Shown: positions 1 through 8,329, numbered from the stretch's first letter. The stretch: DNA of 24,358 nt from HGM04593 sp964512955 (GCA_964512955.1 CAZEKX010000029.1:1-24358), one strand, 5' to 3'. Translations and numbers: made by a program. Notes: a model not told the origin generated them from the letters alone.

Positions 1-47
1 AGACAACATTCTTTCCCCGTTTCGCACTCACTTTCGTTTCTTTGTTG

Positions 48-55
48 TATCTTTG
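48..55 (+). promoter_or_regulatory. -7 promoter element of the efflux permease
   Basis: TATCTTTG is a perfect match to the Bacteroidales -7 element TAnnTTTG, 17 nt before the ATG at 73. No convincing TTTG lies at the expected -33 position, so only the -7 half is supported. The leader would be very short, about 10 nt. Nothing else is seen in bases 1-47. Confidence 0.5.
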
Positions 56-72
56 TGCTCAAATAAAACAAT

Positions 73-1296
73 ATGATTGAATATATAAAACCTCTTATAG
101 ACCTATTAAACGAGATGTCGCCTTATCTGCTTTTAGGATTTCTGATTGCAGGTATTTTAAACGAATTTGTACCCAAAAGTATTTATTCCAAGCAACTTGC
201 AAAAGGTAATTTCCGTTCTGTTGCAATTGCTGCATTATTCGGTGTTCCATTACCCTTATGCTCATGTGGAGTAATACCAACTGCAATGTCATTACGTCGT
301 GAAGGTGCATCAAAAGGTGCGACCACCTCGTTTCTTATCTCTACACCACAGACAGGAGTTGATTCTATTATTGCCACTGCATCGCTCTTGGGTATTCCGT
401 TTGCTATTGTGCGTCCTATTGTGGCATTTGTAACAGCCATTATCGGTGGATGTCTGGTGAACCGCTTCGACAAAGACTCATCCACTATTGAAAGAAACAT
501 AAAGGAGATTGACGGAAAGAAAAAGAATTTCCTTGAAAAATGTATTGGAGCATTAAAATATGGTTTTGTAGATATGCTTCAGGATATTGGAAAATGGATT
601 GTAATAGGTTTGATTATTGCCGGTATGATTACAGTATTTCTTCCCGATAATTTCTTTACCCTTTACAGCGATCGACCAATAATAAACATGTTATTGGTAA
701 TGGCAATTGCAGTACCCATGTACCTATGCGCAACCGGTTCTATTCCTATTGCCGCAGCACTTATGCTCAAAGGGTTATCTCCTGGAGCGACACTTGTACT
801 TTTGATGGCAGGACCTGCAACAAATATGGCAGCAATATTGGTTATAAACAAAGTTATGGGACAAAAAACACTATTGATATACCTATTCAGTATTGTAGCA
901 GGGGCATTTGGTTTTGGTCTTATGATAGACTACATGTTACCAGCCGAGTGGTTTAACGGTTCTATAGTATCACACGGAGTAACCTGCTGTGCATCACACA
1001 TAACCGAATGGTGGAAAATAGTATCAAGCATACTGTTTACATTGCTTTTGATATTTGCATTTATACAGAAGTCTCACAACCATAAAAAAGATACAATTAT
1101 GCAGAACTCATTTAAGATTAAAGGAATGATGTGTAACCATTGTAAAGCAAATGTTGAGAAGAACCTTGCAAAAGTAGAAGGGGTTACATCGGTTTCTGTA
1201 GATCTAACAGAAGGCATTGCTTACGTAAACGGAGAATTTGATCCGGCAACTATAATTGCAACAATCGACGAACTGGGATATGAATATATTGAATAA
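73..1296 (+). CDS. SO_0444-type Cu/Zn efflux permease with C-terminal HMA domain
   Basis: A 407-residue inner-membrane permease of the DUF318/SO_0444 family, thought to export copper or zinc. Residues 1 to about 335 carry roughly eight membrane segments. The family signature CSCGVIP is at residues 63-69 and a matching second-half motif, CATGSIPIAAALM, follows the middle loop. A paired cysteine, C305-C306, sits before the last membrane helix. From about residue 343 there is a heavy-metal-associated domain with the metal site MCNHC (C354, C357). The C-terminal domain could load or sense the metal, which is inference. The family is recognised from motifs; the metal cannot be read from sequence. 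It is preceded by a -7 element and followed by a long hairpin shared with aspA. No metal regulator gene lies inside the window. Confidence 0.85.
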   Translation: MIEYIKPLIDLLNEMSPYLLLGFLIAGILNEFVPKSIYSKQLAKGNFRSVAIAALFGVPLPLCSCGVIPTAMSLRREGASKGATTSFLISTPQTGVDSIIATASLLGIPFAIVRPIVAFVTAIIGGCLVNRFDKDSSTIERNIKEIDGKKKNFLEKCIGALKYGFVDMLQDIGKWIVIGLIIAGMITVFLPDNFFTLYSDRPIINMLLVMAIAVPMYLCATGSIPIAAALMLKGLSPGATLVLLMAGPATNMAAILVINKVMGQKTLLIYLFSIVAGAFGFGLMIDYMLPAEWFNGSIVSHGVTCCASHITEWWKIVSSILFTLLLIFAFIQKSHNHKKDTIMQNSFKIKGMMCNHCKANVEKNLAKVEGVTSVSVDLTEGIAYVNGEFDPATIIATIDELGYEYIE

Positions 1297-1300
1297 GAGT

Positions 1301-1360
1301 GTAGTTATATAAATGATAAAGCCTCCAAAAAATTGGAGGCTTTATCATTTATATAACTAC
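1301..1360. terminator. Bidirectional terminator, 28-bp perfect stem
   Basis: Arms 1301-1328 and 1333-1360 are exact reverse complements around an AAAA loop. The GC-rich inner stem is gcctccaa/ttggaggc and the outer arms are AT-rich, so each strand has an A-rich stretch before and a T-rich stretch after the inner stem. It sits between two convergent genes. The outer arm contains the stop codon of aspA (1357-1359). The stem is much longer than the usual 7-12 bp. Confidence 0.85.
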
Positions 1361-2769
1361 TTATGTGTATAGAATTTATGCGGTGCTATCATATTTTCGG
1401 GTTGCAAAAGTTCATCGAGTTCATCTTTTGTCAGTAATCCCTCTTCCAGAACCAAATCATATACGCTACGGTTCTCTTTCAAAGCACGCTTTGCAATTTT
1501 CGCAGAATTCTCGTAACCCAATGTCGGGTTGAGTGCTGTAACAATACCAATACTTCCCATCACTAGTTCACGACAATGTCCTTCGTTGGCTGTTATACCA
1601 TCGACACATAGAGTTCTGAGGCGTGCCATACCTTTTAACAACATACGTATAGATGAGATTATCGAGTGTACCAATATCGGTTCCATCACATTTAACTGTA
1701 ATTGTCCTGCTTCGGCTGCCATTGTAACCGTAAGGTCGTTTCCTATTACGCTGAAACATATTTGATTTACAACCTCGGGAATGACAGGGTTAACCTTACC
1801 CGGCATAATACTTGAACCTGGTTGCATGGGAGGCAGATTTATCTCATTTAAACCGCAACGAGGACCACTCGACAACAGACGCAAATCGTTACATATTTTA
1901 GAAAGTTTTATAGCCATACGTTTCATTACCGATGAATACATTACCGATGAACCGGCATCGGGAGTTGCCTCCACAAGATTTCCTGCAAGAACAAAATCCT
2001 TACCTGTTATTTTGCAGAGAGCATCCACGCACGCCTGTGCATAGCCCGGCTCGGTATTAATACCGGTTCCAATTGCTGTTGCACCCATATTCACTTCGAG
2101 GAAAAGACGCGAAGCCTCGTTCAAACGCATTATCTCCTCTTCCAATGTTACTGCAAATGCTTCAAACTCCTGTCCTAAAGTCATGGGGACAGCATCTTGC
2201 AACTGCGTTCGACCCATTTTAAGTATCCCATCAAACTCCTTGCCTTTTGCTCTGAACGAAGCGACCAACTTTTTCAACTCTTCTACTAAATCCTCGTTAT
2301 GGAAAATAAAACAGAGTTTGAATGATGTAGGATAGGCATCGTTTGTAGACTGAGAAAGATTTACATGGTCGTTGGGATGGCAATACTGATATTCTCCTTT
2401 TTCATGTCCTAAGATTTCAAGTGCACGGTTTGCCACCACCTCGTTTATATTCATATTGGTGGATGTACCTGCACCGCCCTGTATAAGATCTACGGGGAAC
2501 TGATCGACAAGGGCACCATCTATTATCTCTTCACATGCCTGTTTTATTGCTCCACCTATTGTAGCATCTAGTGTACCAAGAGAGATATTTGCCTCGGCTG
2601 CAGCCCATTTAACCATAGCCAACGCTTTCACATAATAGGGGTGGTCGCTAATGGTTATTCCACTTATCTCGTGAAAATTCTCAATAGCACGCAAAGTTTG
2701 CACTCCGTAATAAGCCTCTGCGGGAACCAAAATCTCGCCTAATGAATCGTGTTCAAGACGTGTTTTCAT
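1357..2769 (-). CDS. aspA: Aspartate ammonia-lyase (aspartase)
   Basis: Cytoplasmic enzyme of the fumarase/aspartase superfamily that splits L-aspartate into fumarate and ammonia. At 470 residues it is full length. Visible signatures are GTSTNMN (101-107), the aspartase-like block NDHVNLSQSTNDAYPT (133-148) and the mobile loop GSSIMPGKVNP (318-328), whose first serine, S319, is the expected general base by analogy with characterised aspartases. The NDHVN..QSTNDAYPT block favours aspartase over class II fumarase, though the families are close. In Bacteroidales the fumarate made can feed fumarate respiration (general knowledge). The gene has its own promoter at 2865-2894, with two dyads around the start site, and ends inside a bidirectional terminator. 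Confidence 0.93.
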   Translation of the reverse strand: MKTRLEHDSLGEILVPAEAYYGVQTLRAIENFHEISGITISDHPYYVKALAMVKWAAAEANISLGTLDATIGGAIKQACEEIIDGALVDQFPVDLIQGGAGTSTNMNINEVVANRALEILGHEKGEYQYCHPNDHVNLSQSTNDAYPTSFKLCFIFHNEDLVEELKKLVASFRAKGKEFDGILKMGRTQLQDAVPMTLGQEFEAFAVTLEEEIMRLNEASRLFLEVNMGATAIGTGINTEPGYAQACVDALCKITGKDFVLAGNLVEATPDAGSSVMYSSVMKRMAIKLSKICNDLRLLSSGPRCGLNEINLPPMQPGSSIMPGKVNPVIPEVVNQICFSVIGNDLTVTMAAEAGQLQLNVMEPILVHSIISSIRMLLKGMARLRTLCVDGITANEGHCRELVMGSIGIVTALNPTLGYENSAKIAKRALKENRSVYDLVLEEGLLTKDELDELLQPENMIAPHKFYTHK

Positions 2770-2826
2770 AATTTTGTTTTTTAAAAGGGGTATCAGTATT
2801 CACTTTGTCATTTAAAAAGCCTGAAT

Positions 2827-2856
2827 ATTGCAAAAGTGATACCTATGCTTTGCAAT
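2827..2856 (-). promoter_or_regulatory. Dyad at the 5' end of the aspA leader
   Basis: The 8-nt arms attgcaaa (2827-2834) and tttgcaat (2849-2856) are exact reverse complements with 14 nt between them. The dyad starts about where the aspA transcript should begin. It could be a repressor site or a 5' stabilising hairpin; the sequence does not say which. Confidence 0.35.
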
Positions 2857-2864
2857 GGCCTTTG

Positions 2865-2894
2865 CTAATATAGCCATTTTAATTAAAGCACAAA
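2865..2894 (-). promoter_or_regulatory. aspA promoter
   Basis: On the minus strand TTTG (2891-2894) is followed after 18 nt by TATATTAG (2865-2872), one base off TAnnTTTG. The predicted start is near 2858, giving a leader of about 90 nt. A 6-nt inverted repeat, AATGGC/GCCATT (2854-2859 and 2873-2878), brackets the -7 box and is a possible operator. Confidence 0.5.
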
Positions 2895-2960
2895 CTAAAA
2901 AAACGATAAATTATGAAATTTTATACATCTTTTAAAGAATGGTTCACATGAGGCGACTCC

Positions 2961-3983
2961 TTATTTTTTGTCTAAATCTATAAAATTACGTACACCTTTT
3001 ATATAGTATTTCCACAAAATGGAATAGCCTACCCTTTCGGGTATGGAATCTACTGTTACCTTTGAGATATTAAGTGTGCGGTCGGCAAAGAAATCAGATT
3101 TCAATCGTCGGAACTCACTATGTGCCTTAAATACAGCCTTACACTCTGACAAAGAACCTGAGATTAAAAATTTAAATGCAGCGACCATATCAAGAATATA
3201 ACGAATGAACATTACTTTTGAGAGTTCCGTAGTAGGCAGGTTTTTATATAGCATCAACAAATTGTTTCTGAAATTAAGAAAAGTTTTATGTGGATTACTA
3301 CGGTTAAGTGTTGCTCCACCAACATGATAGATTACACTTGCAGGCACACACACAATACTATGTCCACGCGATTTTAAACGCCAGCACAGGTCTACTTCTT
3401 CCATATGAGCAAAGAAGCGACCGTCAAAGCCACCCACAGTACGAAATTCATTACTACGCACCATGAGAGCAGCCCCTGTCGCCCAGAATATATTTTGTAC
3501 AGTATTGTACTGTCCCTTATCTTCTTCTATTGAGTTAAAAATTCGTCCACGGCAAAATGGATAACCATAAATATCTATAAAACCACCCGAAGCACCGGCA
3601 TACTCAAAAAAGGATTTATTATTGTAATCGAGCAGTTTTGGTTGACAAGCAACTACATTTTTATTATTACTCAGATATTGTAGCATAGGGGCAATCCAAT
3701 TTTCTGTTACCTCCACATCGGAATTCAACAATATATAATATTCGGCCTCAACCTGCGCCAATGCCCTATTGTACCCCTCGGCAAATCCATAATTCTTGTC
3801 GAGTTTTATTACATGTACATCTGGAAATTCATTTTCGAGTAGTTGTAATGAGTTGTCGGTAGATGCATTGTCTGCCACCACAATGTCTGCCTCGGGAGAA
3901 TAATTTACCACCGATGGCAAAAAACGGTGCAACATGTCAGCACCATTATAGTTAAGTATGACAACCGCAACCCTTTCGTTCAT
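2961..3983 (-). CDS. Family 2 glycosyltransferase (rhamnosyltransferase-like)
   Basis: A 340-residue GT-A fold glycosyltransferase of the COG1216 type, which transfers a sugar from a nucleotide donor, usually onto polysaccharide or O-antigen intermediates at the inner face of the membrane. The N-terminus VAVVILNYNG (5-14), the DNAST motif (38-42), the DxD-equivalent NSD (87-89) that binds metal and nucleotide, and the FAHMEEVDLCWRLK block (191-204) holding the probable catalytic acid are all present. The C-terminal 100 residues are less conserved and may touch the membrane. The start overlaps the stop of mtaB by one base, so the two are surely co-transcribed. No other polysaccharide genes are nearby, so the acceptor is unknown. 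Confidence 0.85.
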   Translation of the reverse strand: MNERVAVVILNYNGADMLHRFLPSVVNYSPEADIVVADNASTDNSLQLLENEFPDVHVIKLDKNYGFAEGYNRALAQVEAEYYILLNSDVEVTENWIAPMLQYLSNNKNVVACQPKLLDYNNKSFFEYAGASGGFIDIYGYPFCRGRIFNSIEEDKGQYNTVQNIFWATGAALMVRSNEFRTVGGFDGRFFAHMEEVDLCWRLKSRGHSIVCVPASVIYHVGGATLNRSNPHKTFLNFRNNLLMLYKNLPTTELSKVMFIRYILDMVAAFKFLISGSLSECKAVFKAHSEFRRLKSDFFADRTLNISKVTVDSIPERVGYSILWKYYIKGVRNFIDLDKK

Positions 3984-5311
3984 TATTCAACATCTATAAT
4001 TTTGTCTACCACAAGAGCCGATTTATCTTCGTTGAAACCACCAAGACGCACACGCACCAAACGGTTTACAAGAGATTTGTCCGCCACTGTCTCTACACGG
4101 ATATAGTTCTCGGTAAAACCACCAAGTGGCATTCCTGAACGTGGTTTTTCGAACAAGACTACAGCCTCGGTACCACAATATCGTTCATAAAACGCTATTC
4201 TTTTTTCTTCGGAAAGTTCTATAAGCAAACGACTACGTCTATGTTTCTCTGCTGGTGAAACTGCACCTTCTATTTTCAAAGCCTGTGTTCCGGGACGTTC
4301 CGAATAACTGAAAACATGTAATTGCGAAATATCTAACCCACGTATAAACTCCAAAGCCTGTTCAAAGAGTTCATCGGTTTCGCCACGTGTTCCTACAATA
4401 ACATCAACACCAATAAATGCATTGGGCATAGCACTACGCACCTTCTCTATTTTTTGAGCAAAGAAAGATGTATCGTATCTGCGATGCATAAGTTTTAGAA
4501 CCTCGTCACTACCAGCCTGCAACGGTATATGAAGATGAGGCATAAAACTTCGTGAGTGAGTCATATAATCTATAATCTCATCTGTTATGAGATTAGGTTC
4601 TATCGACGATATTCTATAACGTGAGATACCTTCAACTCCATCGAGAGCCTTTACCAAAGAGATAAAATTCTCACCAGTGGACTTTCCAAAATCTCCTATA
4701 TTTACACCTGTAATAACAATCTCTTTTCCACCCTCGTCGGCAGCCTGTTGCGCCTGAGAAACAAGTTCTTCAATCTTAGGATTACGACTTCGTCCACGTG
4801 CAAACGGAATTGTGCAATAAGTACAGAAATAGTCGCATCCATCTTGTACCTTCAGAAAATACCGTGTTCTGTCGCCTCGTGAACATGATGGAACAAAACG
4901 ACGCACATCCTTAGTAGGTTGAGCAAACCACTCTCCTGTACTTTTCTTTTCAAAGTTTCCGACATATTGCAATATGTCGGTCTTCTTGTCTATACCCAAT
5001 ACGATATCGACCCCAAGTTCATGCGCCAATTTTTCGGGCGACAATTGTGCATAACAACCTGTAACCACAATAAACGCATTGGGATGTTGACGAATTAATT
5101 TATGTATTGCCTGACGGCATTTTTTTTCGGCCTCTTGAGTAACAGCACAACTATTTACAACGCAAATATCAGCCTGTTCCCCACGTCGCACTGTACGTAT
5201 TCCGGCATTTTGCAATATACGTTCAATAGAAGCAGTTTCCGAAAAATTCAGTTTACAACCAAGAGTATAGTAGACCGCCTTTTTATCTTGAAATACAGAA
5301 TTATCTATCAT
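3983..5311 (-). CDS. mtaB: tRNA t6A37 methylthiotransferase MtaB
   Basis: Radical-SAM enzyme that turns N6-threonylcarbamoyladenosine at position 37 of tRNAs reading ANN codons into its 2-methylthio form. At 442 residues it has the full architecture: an N-terminal UPF0004 domain with cluster cysteines C19, C55 and C86; a radical SAM domain with CDYFCTYC giving the CxxxCxxC site (C159, C163, C166); and a C-terminal TRAM domain from about residue 375. The YTLGCKLN start of the first motif is typical of MtaB rather than MiaB or RimO. It is the first gene of an operon with the glycosyltransferase. Its substrate base depends on TsaC, which is encoded at 13672-14244. Confidence 0.92.
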   Translation of the reverse strand: MIDNSVFQDKKAVYYTLGCKLNFSETASIERILQNAGIRTVRRGEQADICVVNSCAVTQEAEKKCRQAIHKLIRQHPNAFIVVTGCYAQLSPEKLAHELGVDIVLGIDKKTDILQYVGNFEKKSTGEWFAQPTKDVRRFVPSCSRGDRTRYFLKVQDGCDYFCTYCTIPFARGRSRNPKIEELVSQAQQAADEGGKEIVITGVNIGDFGKSTGENFISLVKALDGVEGISRYRISSIEPNLITDEIIDYMTHSRSFMPHLHIPLQAGSDEVLKLMHRRYDTSFFAQKIEKVRSAMPNAFIGVDVIVGTRGETDELFEQALEFIRGLDISQLHVFSYSERPGTQALKIEGAVSPAEKHRRSRLLIELSEEKRIAFYERYCGTEAVVLFEKPRSGMPLGGFTENYIRVETVADKSLVNRLVRVRLGGFNEDKSALVVDKIIDVE

Positions 5312-5355
5312 TTGTCAGTTTTTGGTTATTCACGTGCTTACCACGCAAACTGTCG

Positions 5356-5387
5356 CGAAAATAGTATCTTTTTTCGAATTATAGAAA
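5356..5387 (-). promoter_or_regulatory. mtaB-glycosyltransferase promoter
   Basis: On the minus strand TTTC (5384-5387), 20 nt, then TATTTTCG (5356-5363), one base off TAnnTTTG. It lies 45 nt before the mtaB start, the right distance and orientation. Both boxes deviate by one base. Confidence 0.4.
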
Positions 5388-5447
5388 CTGTTTTTGAATT
5401 ATTAGGCGATTATGTTATAAGAATTTTTAAAGAAGGGGTATTTAAAA

Positions 5448-5479
5448 ATTAACGATGCCGGCATGCCGGCATCGTTAAT
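5448..5479 (-). terminator. 32-bp perfect palindrome, terminator of the small lipoprotein gene
   Basis: The sequence is fully self-complementary about 5463/5464, with a GC-rich core (gatgccggc and its complement). Read on the minus strand it is followed by AATTTTTAAA, so it fits an intrinsic terminator for the gene ending at 5604, about 125 nt upstream. No T-run follows on the plus strand. Confidence 0.7.
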
Positions 5480-5603
5480 AGGTTATATATATTACCTTGG
5501 TGTGTCAATAAAAACTTAAAGAAATATAGAGCCTCAATATTCTATTACCGCACAACGGAAACAGAGTATTGATTTCTCTAATATTCCTTCAAATTATAGG
5601 TTC

Positions 5604-5825
5604 TTATTTATTCTCGCCCTCAGCAGGAATAACATCGGTAGCAACTTTACCATCGTTCTCTGCGCTAGGTGCTGCTGCAGGAATAACATCGGTAGCAACT
5701 GCGGGAACAACATCTGTTGCAACGATAGAATCGCAACCCTGAGCATCACAACCTGTTTTTGAAGCATTTGCACCACAAGCGGTCATAACGAGTGCCAATA
5801 CTGCTACATAAATAAAATTTTTCAT
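5604..5825 (-). CDS. Small repeat-containing lipoprotein
   Basis: A 73-residue protein with a lipoprotein signal peptide: a hydrophobic stretch ending in the lipobox LVMTAC, with C17 as the lipidated cysteine. The mature part is only about 57 residues. It has two more cysteines in GCDAQGC (C26, C31) and three copies of the octapeptide VATDV(V/I)PA, two adjacent and one after a short spacer. The first residues after the cysteine do not resemble a surface-export signal, so it probably faces the periplasm. I do not recognise a family and assign no function. It has its own -7 box and its own terminator, so it is monocistronic. The repeats, lipobox and signals on both sides support a real gene. 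Confidence 0.75.
   Translation of the reverse strand: MKNFIYVAVLALVMTACGANASKTGCDAQGCDSIVATDVVPAVATDVIPAAAPSAENDGKVATDVIPAEGENK
5623..5724. repeat. Three 24-bp direct repeats inside the small lipoprotein gene
   Basis: Units at 5623-5646, 5677-5700 and 5701-5724, each encoding eight residues. The first two are identical over all 24 bases. The third is diverged at several positions. Units two and three are directly adjacent, and 30 nt separate unit one from unit two. The pattern fits replication slippage with retained reading frame. Confidence 0.9.
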
Positions 5826-6129
5826 AACAATACAAATAAATTTAAATCTCGCCTACTCCCTTTTTAGCGTTTCGGTAACCTCTTTCATCAAAATCGGTGC
5901 AAAGATACATCATTCCATCCATTATTTAACCTTTTTTTTTATTTTTTTTCATCTAAATGCAAAAAAATCAAGTAAAAAGCCACTTTTTAAGGCTCCACAA
6001 AGAAGAAACTTCACAAAAATTATATCGCAGTTGTTTACGAGAAGAGGTACTAAGATAAATATCCAACGTATAAATATTCATTTTTACAATATATAATTAA
6101 TTATTATTGCATAATAAAGTAAATACAAG
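5826..6129. other. Divergent intergenic region without genes
   Basis: This 300-nt AT-rich stretch separates the divergent small lipoprotein and S9 peptidase genes. It contains the two promoters and long T runs at 5931-5949. Apart from the promoters and a 7-nt dyad at 6101-6117 I see no ORF, RNA gene or repeat in it. Confidence 0.6.
5900..5907 (-). promoter_or_regulatory. -7 promoter element of the small lipoprotein gene
   Basis: CAAAGATA on the plus strand reads TATCTTTG on the minus strand, a perfect TAnnTTTG. It is followed by GCACCGAT, the same downstream bases seen after the ECF sigma -7 box. No clear -33 box. The leader would be about 70 nt. Confidence 0.55.
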
Positions 6130-6137
6130 TATCTTTG
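6106..6137 (+). promoter_or_regulatory. Promoter of the S9 peptidase-MFS operon
   Basis: ATTG (6106-6109), 20 nt, then a perfect TATCTTTG (6130-6137). The predicted start is near 6144. An inverted repeat, ttattat-tgc-ataataa (6101-6117), covers the -33 box and could be an operator. This promoter shows that the peptidase cannot start at the in-frame ATG at 6135. Confidence 0.6.
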
Positions 6138-6176
6138 CTAAGCGAAAAATGTAACAAACATAAAATAATTATAATT

Positions 6177-8306
6177 ATGAACAGATTATTTGCAATTATG
6201 GCAGCAACATTTATAACAGGGACTGCAATAACAGGTTGCACCGGAACAAACAGCACCGAAGAGAAAAGCAACCAAGCACCCATAATAGTTAAATCGGATA
6301 TAAAAATAGAAGGTAACAAAATGACTCCCGAGGCATTATGGGCCATGGGACGTATTGGATCACTAACAGTTTCACCCGACGGCAAAAAGGTCGTATATCG
6401 TATAAGTTATTACGATATAAAACAAAATAAGGGGCACCACACCCTGCACATAATGGATGCCGATGGTAACAACAAACAAATACTGACAACCACAGCGGCA
6501 AACGAAACAGGTGCCACATGGATAAAGGGTGGCAACAAGATTGCTTTTATGTCGAACTGTAATGGCAGCAACCAAGTATGGGAGATGAACCCCGATGGTA
6601 CAGAACGCAAACAACTATCATCGGATGAAAAAGATATTGAGGGATTTCTGTTCTCACCCGATGAAAGCAAAGTTATACTTATTAAACGTGTAAAAATTAA
6701 AGATAGTACAGCAGATTTACACCTCGATTTGCCACTAAGCGATGGAAAAGTAATAGACGAACTAATGTACAAGCACTGGGACGAATGGATAACAGATGCT
6801 CCACACCCATTTATTGCCGATTTTGACGGAAACAGTATAACATGCGGTACAGACCTTTTGGAGGGAACAATATACGATTGCCCCAACCGACCTTTTAGTG
6901 GAACGGAGCAGTTAGCATGGAGCAACGATTCAAAAAAGATTGCATACTCCTGCAACAAAAAAAGCGGACGCGACTACACAATAAGCACCGATACCGATAT
7001 ATACCTCTACGACATAGAGAGCAACACAACAAGCAATTTATGTAAAATGGATGAGAAACGTTCAAACTATGGCTATGACACCACACCGACATTCTCACCC
7101 GATGGTAAATACATGGCATGGCAAAGTATGAAACGCGACGGCTATGAGAGTGACCAGAATCGCTTATGTATTATGAATATTGAAACCGGAGAACAAAAAT
7201 ATATAAGTGAAAAGTCTTTCGACAGCAATGTAGACTCCTATTGTTGGAATAACGATAGCAGGAGCCTCTACTTTACAGGTGTTTGGCACGGTACATCCAT
7301 GATATACAACATTGATTTAGATGGCAAACTAACAAAACTTACTGATGGTAATTTCGACTATACATCGGTAGCGCTTCTTGGCGACCGCCTGATTACAACA
7401 CGTCAATCGATGTACGAAGCAACTGAAATTTACACCTTAGAAGCGAATGTAGATGGTGTAATAACACAAATAACAAATGAGAACAAGCACATTTACGACC
7501 AGATTGAGCGAGGAAGGGTTGAAGCACGTTGGTGCAAGACCACCGATGGCAAGCAACTACACTCATGGGTTGTATACCCGCCACACTTCGACCCAACAAA
7601 GAAATACCCCACACTATTGTTCTGCGAAGGTGGACCACAAACACCTGTAAGCCAATTCTGGAGTTACCGTTGGAACTTCCAAATTATGGCAGCGAACGGA
7701 TATATTGTAATTGCTCCCAACCGCAGAGGGTTACCGGGCTTTGGTTTGAAATGGAATGAGCAGATAAGTGGCGATTATGGTGGGCAGTGTATGCAGGACC
7801 TGTTCTGCGCTATTGACGATATTGCAAAAGAGCCCTATGTAGACACAGAGCGTATGGGTTGTGTTGGAGCAAGTTTTGGAGGATTTACAGCAATGTGGAT
7901 GGCTGGTAACCACGATAAACGTTTCAAAGCATTCATTGCACACGATGGTTTCTTCAACATGGAGCAACAGTACTACGAAACCGAAGAGTCTTGGTTTACC
8001 AATTGGGACTTAGGCGGAGCACCTTACGAAAAGAATGCTAAGACACTGCACTCCTACGCAAACTCACCTCATAAGTTCGTAGATAAGTGGGATACACCGA
8101 TACTGCTCATACATGGCGACCGCGACTATCGAATATTATCATCGCAATCTATGGCAGCATTTAATGCAGCACGCCTCAGAGGTATACCGGCACAGTTATT
8201 GCTGTTCCCCGAAGAGAATCATTGGGTTCTGAAACCACAGAACGGCATACTATGGCAACGAACCTTCTTTGCATGGCTCGACAAATGGGTAAAAGGAGAA
8301 GAATAA
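6177..8306 (+). CDS. S9 family dipeptidyl-peptidase-like lipoprotein
   Basis: A prolyl-oligopeptidase family serine peptidase of 709 residues from the ATG at 6177. That start gives a lipoprotein signal peptide with the box ITGC (C21); the ATG at 6135 falls inside the promoter. An N-terminal beta-propeller (about 45-440) shows repeated WD40/TolB-like strands ending in SPDG or NPDG. The C-terminal alpha/beta hydrolase has the nucleophile motif GASFGG (S566), HGDRD (D650) and ENHW (H682), a complete triad. Length and layout resemble bacterial dipeptidyl-peptidase 5, which removes dipeptides from peptide N-termini in the periplasm. Exact specificity (DPP5, acylaminoacyl peptidase or another S9 type) cannot be read from sequence. 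It is followed after 23 nt by an MFS carrier. Confidence 0.88.
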   Translation: MNRLFAIMAATFITGTAITGCTGTNSTEEKSNQAPIIVKSDIKIEGNKMTPEALWAMGRIGSLTVSPDGKKVVYRISYYDIKQNKGHHTLHIMDADGNNKQILTTTAANETGATWIKGGNKIAFMSNCNGSNQVWEMNPDGTERKQLSSDEKDIEGFLFSPDESKVILIKRVKIKDSTADLHLDLPLSDGKVIDELMYKHWDEWITDAPHPFIADFDGNSITCGTDLLEGTIYDCPNRPFSGTEQLAWSNDSKKIAYSCNKKSGRDYTISTDTDIYLYDIESNTTSNLCKMDEKRSNYGYDTTPTFSPDGKYMAWQSMKRDGYESDQNRLCIMNIETGEQKYISEKSFDSNVDSYCWNNDSRSLYFTGVWHGTSMIYNIDLDGKLTKLTDGNFDYTSVALLGDRLITTRQSMYEATEIYTLEANVDGVITQITNENKHIYDQIERGRVEARWCKTTDGKQLHSWVVYPPHFDPTKKYPTLLFCEGGPQTPVSQFWSYRWNFQIMAANGYIVIAPNRRGLPGFGLKWNEQISGDYGGQCMQDLFCAIDDIAKEPYVDTERMGCVGASFGGFTAMWMAGNHDKRFKAFIAHDGFFNMEQQYYETEESWFTNWDLGGAPYEKNAKTLHSYANSPHKFVDKWDTPILLIHGDRDYRILSSQSMAAFNAARLRGIPAQLLLFPEENHWVLKPQNGILWQRTFFAWLDKWVKGEE

Positions 8307-8329
8307 AAAAACTTATAAAAGGATAAAAC

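Noticed and set aside
1357..2769. Class II fumarase instead of aspartase
   Set aside because: The block around residues 133-148 and the overall pattern fit AspA better; the two families share the GSSxMPxKxN loop.
5102..5452. Plus-strand 116-residue frame
   Set aside because: Mostly antisense to the 5' part of mtaB, which has clear domains. No promoter box or family features.
5623..5724. Possible CRISPR-like repeat
   Set aside because: Only three units, two directly adjacent, in frame within a lipoprotein gene; no spacers and no cas genes.
5931..5949. T-rich run as a terminator
   Set aside because: No stem precedes it on either strand, and it lies between divergent genes where no terminator is expected.
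6135..6176. Upstream ATG extending the S9 peptidase by 14 residues
   Set aside because: It lies inside the TATCTTTG promoter box and would bury the lipoprotein signal peptide behind a charged extension.
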